DNA of 36,169 bases, from positions 1 to 36,169 of the forward strand of contig JALTKS010000107.1 of assembly GCA_027006175.1 (NCBI GenBank), read 5' to 3'. The translations under genes were made by a program, and so were the position numbers. The notes below the pieces were generated by a model. That model ran no database searches. It had not been told where the DNA came from and saw nothing but the letters and a program-made list of their open reading frames with translations. The first letter of the stretch is position 1, and every line of letters starts with the position of its first letter. This stretch comes from Gammaproteobacteria bacterium (GTDB lineage Bacteria; Pseudomonadota; Gammaproteobacteria; AKS1). This document shows positions 29,277-36,169 of this stretch, piece after piece.

Positions 29277-29324
29277 GATAACATTTGTTACAAAAAACCG
29301 CTTGCACGACACTCTCCTGTTACA
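29248..29324 (+). repeat. Four TGTWACA motifs ahead of the oxidase unit
   Basis: The 7-mer TGTAACA occurs at 29248-29254 and 29258-29264, and its reverse complement TGTTACA at 29286-29292 and 29318-29324. Two face one way ten bases apart, and two the other way. This is the pattern of a transcription-factor binding cluster; it does not match the copper-responsive CueR or CopR boxes I know. Confidence 0.5.
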
Positions 29325-29387
29325 TACACATGTTTAAATACTAACCGTGGAATAAATATTGTCATTAATACTTTAAAGGAGAATGTC

Positions 29388-29489
29388 ATGGACAGCACAA
29401 TGTACCTCGGAATGGGTTTTTACTGGTTCGTCCCTCTTGTCGTAATGGGATTATTCGTTTGGTTACTGGTCTCTTTTCTGAAAGACTGA
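29388..29489 (+). CDS. 33-residue single-pass membrane peptide
   Basis: Starts MDSTMYLGMGFYWFVPLVV and ends VSFLKD. A short polar N-terminus with Met, Tyr and Gly leads into one hydrophobic helix (about residues 9-30) and a KD end. AAAGGAG stands six bases before the ATG, a near-perfect ribosome site. The stop is 31 bases before the multicopper oxidase start, so the two are probably one operon. No cysteine or histidine is present, but three N-terminal or helix methionines could contact copper. I do not recognise a named family; similar short Met/Gly/Trp-rich membrane peptides occur near metal genes. Real translation is likely; function unknown. Confidence 0.7.
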   Translation: MDSTMYLGMGFYWFVPLVVMGLFVWLLVSFLKD

Positions 29490-29520
29490 TAGCAAACCTG
29501 CTTTAACAACGGAGAACAAA

Positions 29521-31038
29521 ATGAAAAGACGTGATTTCTTATTAGGTGGATTGGGTGTAACAGCCGGTATTGCAACAGTTACATCCGGATCGTTTGCAAT
29601 GGGGCAGATGATGTCAGGTGGTAACGATGCTTATCGCCCACCCCTTTCATTACAAGACTATGCACTACCCGCACTGGATGAAGGAACCAGTATTCAGGGC
29701 AAACAAGTCTTTAAGTTGACGTTACAGGCAGGTGAATCACAATTACTACCCGGCTTAAGTACCGAAACCATTGGCATTAACCAAAACTTTCTTGCGCCCG
29801 TTTTACGGTTTAAAAAAGATCAGACTGTCCGCATGGAAGTCAGCAACAGACTGAATGAAACCGCGGCTCTGCATTGGCATGGTATGATCTTACCTGCGAC
29901 ACAAGATGGCGGTCCTCACCAGGCCATTAAATCAGGTGACGATTGGGTCGCTGAATGGAAGGTTATTAATGAACCTGCCACCTATTTTTATCATTCACAC
30001 ACTCATAATCATACCGGCGAACAAGTCTGGCGTGGTCTGGCCGGACAAATGCAAATTATTGATGAAGATCGCGATGCCGAATTAGGTATTCCTCACCAAT
30101 ATGGTGTTGATGACTACCCCGTTATTATCACTGACCGCGCCTTTGATAAATCCGGTGCGCTGTATTACAGCAATACTCGTATGCAAAAAATGCAGGGAAT
30201 GCAAGGTAACGTTATCTTGGTTAATGGTGTCGCAGACTCCGTATTAAAACCCAAGAAATCATTGGTTCGCTTACGTTTGCATAATGCATCCAATGCACGC
30301 TTTTATGATTTACATTTTTCAGATAACCGTCCTTTCCAATTGGTTGCTACTGACGGCGGTATGCTTGAACAACCACAAACCCTAAACAGAATTCGGCTCA
30401 CCCCTGCCGAGCGTGCCGACATCATTGTTGATTTATCGGATGGCAAACCGGTATCACTGCAAAATCGTAAAGGTTACGGCAATCTCAACACGGGCATGAT
30501 GAGTAACGGTGCATTAGATACCAATTTCGATATTTTTCATATTGAACCCAGTCAGGCTGAAAAAGTACCTGCCTTTACAACAGCACAATTGATTCGCTTA
30601 CCTAACTGGTTTAACGCACAAGGCTTCAATGTTGATATTGCGACAACACGTCACTTACAACTCGATATGCAAATGGGACCTGCGATGATGTTCGGTTCAG
30701 GTGGTTTTTTCATCAACGAAAAAGCCTACGAACTCAATACGATCAATGAAGTGGCAAAAGCCAATACCTATGAAGTTTGGGAACTGAGAAACCCTTCGAT
30801 TACGCACCACCCTATTCATATACATAACACACAATTCAGGATTATTGATCGTAATGGTCGCATACCTTCAGCGGCGGAATCTGGGCTGAAAGATACCGTC
30901 ATTGTACACTCTGAAGAAACGGTTAGAGTCTTATTACCAACAGGGCCATACAAAGATGCTGACAACCCCTATATGTACCACTGTCATATTATTGAACATG
31001 AGGATGCCGGCATGATGGGACAATTTACCGTCACGTAA
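29521..31038 (+). CDS. Tat-exported multicopper oxidase, CueO/laccase-like
   Basis: 505 aa with three cupredoxin domains. The N-terminus KRRDFLLGG followed by a hydrophobic stretch is a twin-arginine signal, fitting export in folded, copper-loaded form. All copper ligand motifs are present: HWH (118-120), HSH (158-160) in a histidine-rich HSHTHNHTGEQVWRGLAG, HPIHIH (430-435), and HCHIIEHEDAGMM (487-499) with the T1 Cys488 and axial Met498. Met clusters at 217-224 and 383-390 could bind extra copper as in CueO. The likely activity is oxidation of Cu(I) or phenolic substrates with O2 reduced to water. GGAG precedes the ATG. No other copper genes lie nearby, so the substrate is open. Confidence 0.93.
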   Translation: MKRRDFLLGGLGVTAGIATVTSGSFAMGQMMSGGNDAYRPPLSLQDYALPALDEGTSIQGKQVFKLTLQAGESQLLPGLSTETIGINQNFLAPVLRFKKDQTVRMEVSNRLNETAALHWHGMILPATQDGGPHQAIKSGDDWVAEWKVINEPATYFYHSHTHNHTGEQVWRGLAGQMQIIDEDRDAELGIPHQYGVDDYPVIITDRAFDKSGALYYSNTRMQKMQGMQGNVILVNGVADSVLKPKKSLVRLRLHNASNARFYDLHFSDNRPFQLVATDGGMLEQPQTLNRIRLTPAERADIIVDLSDGKPVSLQNRKGYGNLNTGMMSNGALDTNFDIFHIEPSQAEKVPAFTTAQLIRLPNWFNAQGFNVDIATTRHLQLDMQMGPAMMFGSGGFFINEKAYELNTINEVAKANTYEVWELRNPSITHHPIHIHNTQFRIIDRNGRIPSAAESGLKDTVIVHSEETVRVLLPTGPYKDADNPYMYHCHIIEHEDAGMMGQFTVT

Positions 31039-31047
31039 TCACAACCA

Positions 31048-31087
31048 GCTTAGTGAAATAGTCTCCCCTATTTCACTAAGCAGTTTT
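31048..31087 (+). terminator. Terminator of the multicopper oxidase, convergent
   Basis: A perfect 14-bp stem (31048-31061 with 31068-31081) and a 6-base loop, followed on the plus strand by AGTTTTT. The stop codon of the convergent DUF4149 gene (31076-31078) lies within the stem. On the minus strand no T-run follows, so it acts mainly on the oxidase transcript. Confidence 0.88.
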
Positions 31088-31510
31088 TGGTTTAATGACA
31101 AGGATAAGTCCAGCAATACTGGTTATCATAAACAAGATGGACGATACGCCATGAAGTTTACCGAAGTTAGCGGCAGCAGATGAACCTTCTACCAAGCCTT
31201 GTAACTTCAGATCTGCCATCATAGGTTGAAGAATGAACTGACCGATGGCGATAAGTAACAACATCAGTAATAAGATGTAATTGGTTTTGTGCTTAATACC
31301 CGAGCGATAGATATTACCAAACAGTAGTAAACCGCCACAGACGAAGCCAATATAACTCATGCTGGTAAAGAGATGACCTGCAATCATGCCCGCCAATTGA
31401 CGATCATCAAGAACGCCAAATAATGTCGGCGCGACGATATAACCCACTGTCCACATACCGCCCACCCAAAGGGTGAGTAAAATACGTTCCGTAGGGAAAA
31501 GCAATTTCAC
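31076..31510 (-). CDS. DUF4149 (TMEM205-like) membrane protein
   Basis: 144 aa with four predicted membrane helices. The first holds RILLTLWVGGMWTVGYIVAPTLF, the signature of this family, followed by a short loop and helices around residues 50-70, 78-100 and 120-140. Homologs sit beside greA in several gammaproteobacteria; function is unknown. The start is chosen as GTG 31510, two bases past the greA stop, because translation upstream in this frame overlaps greA and does not look like the family. No good ribosome site precedes it, so coupling to greA is likely. Confidence 0.8.
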   Translation of the reverse strand: MKLLFPTERILLTLWVGGMWTVGYIVAPTLFGVLDDRQLAGMIAGHLFTSMSYIGFVCGGLLLFGNIYRSGIKHKTNYILLLMLLLIAIGQFILQPMMADLKLQGLVEGSSAAANFGKLHGVSSILFMITSIAGLILVIKPKTA

Positions 31511-31511
31511 G

Positions 31512-31988
31512 TTAAATATATTTAACCGAAAGAATTTCGTATTCGATGACGCCACCCGGAGCCTGAACAGCAGCAACATCACCTTCTTGTTTACCGATCA
31601 AGGCGCGAGCTATCGGTGAAGTGACAGAAACCATGCCGGCTTTAATATCAGCTTCGTCTTCGCCAACAATACGATAAGTCACTTCTTCACCTGTGTCTTC
31701 GTTACATAGCTCAACTGTTACGCCGAAAATAACTTTGCCTGTTTGAGGCATTTTGGTGACATCAATAATTTCCGCATTCGACAGTTTGCCTTCGATATCG
31801 GCAATACGACCTTCAGCAAAACTTTGTTGTTCACGTGCCGCGTGATACTCGGCATTTTCTTTTAAGTCACCGTGTTCGCGCGCAGTTGCGATTGCTTTAA
31901 TAATCTTTGGGCGTTCAACAGTCTTTAAGTGATGTAATTCTTTTTGCAGCGCTTCAGCACCGGCAGCGGTTAATGGCACCTTATTCAT
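31512..31988 (-). CDS. greA: Transcription elongation factor GreA
   Basis: 158 aa. The N-terminal coiled coil with acidic tip ([20 protein letters not shown]) enters the secondary channel of RNA polymerase and stimulates cleavage of backtracked RNA; the C-terminal half is the FKBP-like domain ([23 protein letters not shown]). The start is ATG 31988, overlapping the carB stop by ATGA, with GAGGAG nine bases before it. An upstream in-frame extension to 32021 inside carB is rejected. It is translated coupled to carB. Confidence 0.98.
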   Translation of the reverse strand: MNKVPLTAAGAEALQKELHHLKTVERPKIIKAIATAREHGDLKENAEYHAAREQQSFAEGRIADIEGKLSNAEIIDVTKMPQTGKVIFGVTVELCNEDTGEEVTYRIVGEDEADIKAGMVSVTSPIARALIGKQEGDVAAVQAPGGVIEYEILSVKYI

Positions 31989-34900
31989 TTCTTTAACTCC
32001 TCGTGCAGGGTTTGCAGACAATTCACATTACCCTCACATTCATACCCCATAGCGTCACACATTGCTTCCGCACCTGCAACAGTCGTGGTGTAAGTCACCT
32101 TATGTTGCAGTGCGGCACGGCGAATTGTTGATGAATCGGCAATTGCCTGACGCCCTTCCGTGGTATTTACGATCAGATCGATTTGATCGTTCTTAATAAT
32201 ATCGACAATATGTGGTCGACCTTGTCCCACTTTGTTAACTATCTCACATTCAATATCTGCATCGGTAATAACCTTTGCTGTACCTGATGTGGCGACCAGT
32301 TTAAAACCTAACTTAGCCAGATTCTGAGCAACCGATAAAATTGATTCTTTATCCGCATCTCTAACGCTAATAAAAGCAGTACCGTGATACGGTAAATTAA
32401 CACCCGCACCTAATGATGCTTTCAGGAAAGCCTCACCAAAAGTACGACCCACACCCATTACTTCACCAGTCGATTTCATTTCTGGCCCAAGGATAGGATC
32501 AACACTTGGGAATTTTACAAACGGGAACACCGCTTCTTTTACCGAGAAATAACCCGGCACAATTTCTTTTGTTACACCTTGTTCTTCTAAAGATTGGCCT
32601 ACCATGCATCGTGCAGCAACCTTTGCTAACGAACGACCGGTGGCTTTCGATACAAATGGCACGGTACGGGAGGCACGTGGATTCACTTCTAAAATGTAAA
32701 CTTTGTCGCCCTGAATCGCAAACTGTGTATTCATCAAACCAACCACTTCCAGTTCGATTGCCATCACGTGAATCTGCCGGCGCACTTCAGCAAGAATGTC
32801 ATCGGACAAATTATAAGGTGGTAGTGAACAAGCTGAATCACCTGAGTGAACACCCGCTTGTTCAATATGTTGCATGACGCCACCGATAACCACGTCTTTG
32901 CCATCACAAATGGCATCAACATCAAGCTCAACCGCATCATCAAGGAAACGATCAAGTAACACAGGCGAATCATTGGATACTTGCACCGCATCGGTCATGT
33001 AACGACGCAGTTCTTCTTCGTTATAAACAATTTCCATTGCGCGCCCGCCTAATACATAGGAAGGACGCACAACCAGTGGATAACCAATTTCTTCCGCCTG
33101 CGTGACAGCAATTTCCGGATCACGCGCAGTACGGTTTGGTGGCTGAAGTAAATTGAGCTTTTCAATCATTTGCTGGAAGCGTTCGCGATCTTCGGCTTTA
33201 TCAATCGCATCCGGTGATGTACCTACAATAGGTGCACCGGCGGCTTCCAGTGGGCGCGCCAGTTTCAATGGTGTTTGACCACCGTATTGAACGATCACGC
33301 CTTTTGGATCTTCGCGATCAATAATTTCAAGCACGTCTTCCAGTGTTAATGGCTCAAAATAAAGTCTGTCGGAGGTGTCGTAATCGGTGGATACGGTTTC
33401 AGGGTTACAGTTAACCATAATGGTTTCATAACCCGAGTCACGCATCGCAAATGCGGCATGCACACAACAGTAATCAAACTCAATACCCTGACCAATACGG
33501 TTAGGACCACCACCTAACACCATAATCTTATCGTTATCAGTCGGTTCAGATTCACACTCTTCATCGTATGATGAATACATGTAGGCTGTGCCCGTCGCAA
33601 ATTCTGCCGCACAGGTATCAACCCGTTTGTAAACAGGTCGCACATCCAGTGAATGGCGGTGTGCACGTACTGTTGTTTCATCTTTACCAAATAATGTTGC
33701 CAGGCGGCTATCTGAGAAACCTTTTTTCTTCAGGTTAAAGAATTCACGTTTATTGATGCCTGCTAAATCTTTACCACGTACATCATTTTCGGTTTTAACA
33801 ATGTCTTCAATCTGTGCAAGAAACCAGGGATCAATCTTACAAACATCAAAGACTTCTTCCAGACTCATACCGGCACGAAATGCATCGGCAACATACCAAA
33901 GTCGGTCTGCACGAGGGTTGCCCATTTCCTGTTTGATGCGCGTCATTGCATCGTCATCATCCAGGTTAATCATTTCATTCAAACCATCGGTGCCAATTTC
34001 CAGACCGCGTAACGCTTTTTGTAATGACTCCTGGAAAGTGCGACCTATCGCCATCACTTCGCCTACCGATTTCATTTGTGTGGTCAGGCGATCATCGGCA
34101 TCCGGGAATTTTTCAAATGTGAACCGGGGGATTTTGGTCACAATATAGTCAATGCTCGGCTCAAATGAGGCTGGTGTTTGACCACCTGTAATATCGTTAC
34201 TTAATTCATCTAAGGTATAACCAATCGCTAACTTCGCCGCGATTTTTGCAATCGGGAAACCCGTTGCTTTGGATGCCAATGCCGATGAACGTGATACGCG
34301 CGGGTTCATCTCAATAATAATCATACGACCATTTTCAGGGTTAATCGCAAACTGTACGTTTGAACCACCAGTATCCACACCAATTTCACGCAAGACTGCC
34401 AAGGAGGCATTACGCATGATTTGATATTCTTTATCGGTCAGCGTTAAAGCCGGAGCAACCGTGATGGAATCGCCGGTATGCACGCCCATCGGGTCAAGGT
34501 TTTCAATTGAACAGATGATAATGCAGTTATCTTTATTATCACGCACCACTTCCATTTCGTATTCTTTCCAACCAAGAATGGATTCTTCAACAAGCAGTTC
34601 ATTGGTAGGCGAAAGATCCAGACCACGTGCGCAAATTTCTTCAAACTCTTCCTTGTTATAGGCAATACCACCGCCACTGCCGCCCATAGTAAACGAAGGA
34701 CGAACAACCGTTGGGAAACCCACTTGCGCCTGTACCTGCCAGGCTTCTTCCATGCTGTGTGCAACGGCGGCTTTTGGCATATCAAGACCAATCTTTTGCA
34801 TCGCAACACGGAAACGATCACGATCTTCAGCTTTATCAATCGCATCACGTGAGGCACCGATCATTTCTACGCCGTGTTCTTCTAAAACACCTTCGCGCAC

Positions 34901-35206
34901 CAGATCCAGTGCACAGTTCAATGCAGTCTGACCACCCATGGTGGGTAACAACACATCCGGTTTTTCTTTTTCAATAATATTGCGAACGGTTTGCCAGGTA
35001 ATCGGTTCTATATAGATAGCATCCGCTGTTTCAGGATCGGTCATGATGGTGGCTGGATTCGAGTTCACCAAAATAACCCGGTAGCCTTCTTCGCGCAGCG
35101 CTTTACAGGCTTGTGCGCCGGAGTAATCAAATTCACAGGCTTGCCCAATGACAATGGGACCCGCACCAATAATCAGAACACTTTTTATGTCAGTACGTTT
35201 TGGCAT
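31985..35206 (-). CDS. carB: Carbamoyl phosphate synthase large chain
   Basis: 1073 aa. It makes carbamoyl phosphate from bicarbonate, ammonia delivered by CarA, and two ATP, feeding arginine and pyrimidine synthesis. Two homologous ATP-grasp halves are visible ([26 protein letters not shown]; then [28 protein letters not shown]), with an oligomerisation segment between and a C-terminal MGS allosteric domain ([17 protein letters not shown], ending in LHEELKK). Full length and intact. carA lies 123 bases upstream across a repeat element. Confidence 0.98.
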   Translation of the reverse strand: MPKRTDIKSVLIIGAGPIVIGQACEFDYSGAQACKALREEGYRVILVNSNPATIMTDPETADAIYIEPITWQTVRNIIEKEKPDVLLPTMGGQTALNCALDLVREGVLEEHGVEMIGASRDAIDKAEDRDRFRVAMQKIGLDMPKAAVAHSMEEAWQVQAQVGFPTVVRPSFTMGGSGGGIAYNKEEFEEICARGLDLSPTNELLVEESILGWKEYEMEVVRDNKDNCIIICSIENLDPMGVHTGDSITVAPALTLTDKEYQIMRNASLAVLREIGVDTGGSNVQFAINPENGRMIIIEMNPRVSRSSALASKATGFPIAKIAAKLAIGYTLDELSNDITGGQTPASFEPSIDYIVTKIPRFTFEKFPDADDRLTTQMKSVGEVMAIGRTFQESLQKALRGLEIGTDGLNEMINLDDDDAMTRIKQEMGNPRADRLWYVADAFRAGMSLEEVFDVCKIDPWFLAQIEDIVKTENDVRGKDLAGINKREFFNLKKKGFSDSRLATLFGKDETTVRAHRHSLDVRPVYKRVDTCAAEFATGTAYMYSSYDEECESEPTDNDKIMVLGGGPNRIGQGIEFDYCCVHAAFAMRDSGYETIMVNCNPETVSTDYDTSDRLYFEPLTLEDVLEIIDREDPKGVIVQYGGQTPLKLARPLEAAGAPIVGTSPDAIDKAEDRERFQQMIEKLNLLQPPNRTARDPEIAVTQAEEIGYPLVVRPSYVLGGRAMEIVYNEEELRRYMTDAVQVSNDSPVLLDRFLDDAVELDVDAICDGKDVVIGGVMQHIEQAGVHSGDSACSLPPYNLSDDILAEVRRQIHVMAIELEVVGLMNTQFAIQGDKVYILEVNPRASRTVPFVSKATGRSLAKVAARCMVGQSLEEQGVTKEIVPGYFSVKEAVFPFVKFPSVDPILGPEMKSTGEVMGVGRTFGEAFLKASLGAGVNLPYHGTAFISVRDADKESILSVAQNLAKLGFKLVATSGTAKVITDADIECEIVNKVGQGRPHIVDIIKNDQIDLIVNTTEGRQAIADSSTIRRAALQHKVTYTTTVAGAEAMCDAMGYECEGNVNCLQTLHEELKK

Positions 35207-35237
35207 AGTTACTCTTTAAAAATAAAAACCAATTTGG

Positions 35238-35318
35238 ACAAGATTTACAAGATGAACATGATTTTAAAAAATGTTCTTAATCTGTTAGTAAAAATCCTGT
35301 CAATCTTGTTAATCCTGT
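35238..35318. repeat. Inverted repeat of 9-bp units between carA and carB
   Basis: The left arm (35238-35264) is three 9-base units: ACAAGATTT, ACAAGATGA, ACATGATTT. The right arm (35292-35318), read on the minus strand, is ACAGGATTA, ACAAGATTG, ACAGGATTT. With one extra base on the outer side the arms pair at about 22 of 28 positions, giving a large imperfect hairpin. An inner GAACAT/ATGTTC pair lies around 35254-35275. It fills the carA-carB gap. Similar ACARGATT-type strings are scattered between genes in other bacteria; whether it shapes carB expression or is a passive dispersed repeat is open. Confidence 0.7.
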
Positions 35319-35329
35319 CGAAAATTTTT

Positions 35330-36169
35330 TCAGTTCTTCTGTTTCATTAATTCAATAAAATTGTCGAACAGTGGTGATACATCGTGCGGCCCCGGGCTTG
35401 CTTCAGGATGCCCCTGAAAACTAAACGCGGGTTTGTCTGTGCGCGCCACACCTTGTAAAGACCCATCAAATAATGAGCGATGAGTCGCTTTCAAACAATC
35501 GGGCAAGTTTGCATCATCGACTGCAAAGCCATGGTTCTGGCTGGTGATCATGACTTCTTTTGATTCAATATCCTGAACCGGATGGTTGGCACCGTGATGA
35601 CCAAATTTCATCTTCATGGTTTTTGCACCGGAGGCCAGTGATAACAACTGGTGACCAAGACAGATACCAAAGATAGGTAATGATTTTTCAAGAATTTCTT
35701 GAATAGCGGAAATCGCGTAATCACAAGGCTCAGGATCGCCTGGACCATTTGATAAAAACACACCATCAGGATTCATCGCCAGCACATCTGCAGCACTTGT
35801 TTGTGCGGGTACGACCGTTACCTTACAACCACGTTCAGTCAACATGCGAAGAATGTTGTGTTTAACACCAAAGTCATAGGCAACAACATGGAAAGTTTGT
35901 AACTTAGCTTCTTTCTCAAGATAACCTTCACCCAACTCCCAAGCGCTTTGAGTCCAATCGTATTGAGAATCAGTAGTGACTTGTTTCGCCAGGTCCAAGC
36001 CTTTCAGACCGGGGAAATTTTTGGCTTGTTCTAATGCGGCGACTTCATCAATGTTCTCACCTGCGATGATACAACCACTTTGCGCACCTTTTTCACGTAA
36101 AATACGCGTTAGGCGACGAGTATCAATCCCCGCAATTGCCACAACATTATTTGAAACTAAATAATCATC
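35330..36169 (-). CDS. carA: Carbamoyl phosphate synthase small chain, N-terminus outside window
   Basis: The last 279 residues of a protein usually near 375-380 aa; the frame is open to the right edge, so the gene is cut by the window, not by mutation. It starts here at [22 protein letters not shown], the end of the small-subunit domain. The class I glutamine amidotransferase follows, with the nucleophile Cys in [23 protein letters not shown] for the oxyanion hole, and the catalytic His-x-Glu in [10 protein letters not shown]. It releases ammonia from glutamine for CarB. Confidence 0.97.
   Translation of the reverse strand, partial: DDYLVSNNVVAIAGIDTRRLTRILREKGAQSGCIIAGENIDEVAALEQAKNFPGLKGLDLAKQVTTDSQYDWTQSAWELGEGYLEKEAKLQTFHVVAYDFGVKHNILRMLTERGCKVTVVPAQTSAADVLAMNPDGVFLSNGPGDPEPCDYAISAIQEILEKSLPIFGICLGHQLLSLASGAKTMKMKFGHHGANHPVQDIESKEVMITSQNHGFAVDDANLPDCLKATHRSLFDGSLQGVARTDKPAFSFQGHPEASPGPHDVSPLFDNFIELMKQKN

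Noticed and set aside
31511-31582. N-terminal extension of DUF4149 into greA
   Set aside because: The added residues do not resemble the family, overlap conserved greA codons and have no ribosome site; a GTG just after the greA stop fits better.
34444-34857. 137-codon minus-strand frame within carB in another phase
   Set aside because: carB is complete and conserved across this stretch; the alternative frame shows the basic, low-diversity composition of an off-frame translation.

Overview
The window is a chromosomal segment of a gammaproteobacterium. It carries the block carA-carB-greA, yhbY/rlmE, ftsH-folP-glmM-tpiA-secG-tRNA-Leu, familiar from Pseudomonas, Legionella and relatives, followed by a complete 14-gene nuo operon for proton-pumping NADH:quinone oxidoreductase (complex I). 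Base composition looks AT-leaning (by eye, not computed). The protein sequences, a DUF2818 gene after nuoN and a DsrE-type protein point to an aerobic, possibly sulfur- or methyl-oxidising lineage such as the Thiotrichales. The genus cannot be fixed from sequence alone. Almost everything is on the minus strand; only yhbY, recQ, a 33-residue membrane peptide and a multicopper oxidase are on the plus strand.

Layout from left to right. 1-191: a tRNA-fMet gene on the minus strand with its terminator, and an inverted partial copy of its T-arm next to the window edge. 366-833: a DsrE-like lipoprotein with its own promoter and terminator. 1077-4383: an NtrB/NtrC-type sensor kinase and sigma-54 response regulator. 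4497-5621: a secreted DUF1223 thiol protein and DUF2818, at the tail of the nuo operon. 5659-20141: nuoN to nuoA, read right to left from a TTGACA-N17-CATACT promoter. Two tandem terminators separate that promoter from the upstream secG-tRNA-Leu transcript. 20408-26719: tRNA-Leu(GAG), secG, tpiA, glmM, folP, ftsH and rlmE. 26772-31038: yhbY, recQ, the 33-aa peptide and a Tat-exported CueO-like multicopper oxidase. 31076-36169: a DUF4149 membrane protein, greA, carB and carA, the last cut by the right edge.

Most of the window is housekeeping: respiration, protein quality control and secretion, cell-wall and folate precursors, carbamoyl phosphate and transcript cleavage. The accessory parts are the kinase/regulator plus DsrE lipoprotein near the left end, and the recQ-peptide-oxidase group placed between the greA side and the yhbY side of the conserved block. 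I found no CRISPR array, transposase, prophage gene or obvious defence system. The least explained items are the unannotated 33-aa peptide with the repeated TGTWACA motif in front of it, the inverted 9-bp-unit repeat between carA and carB, the unusual first base pair of the initiator tRNA, and the tRNA fragment at the left edge.
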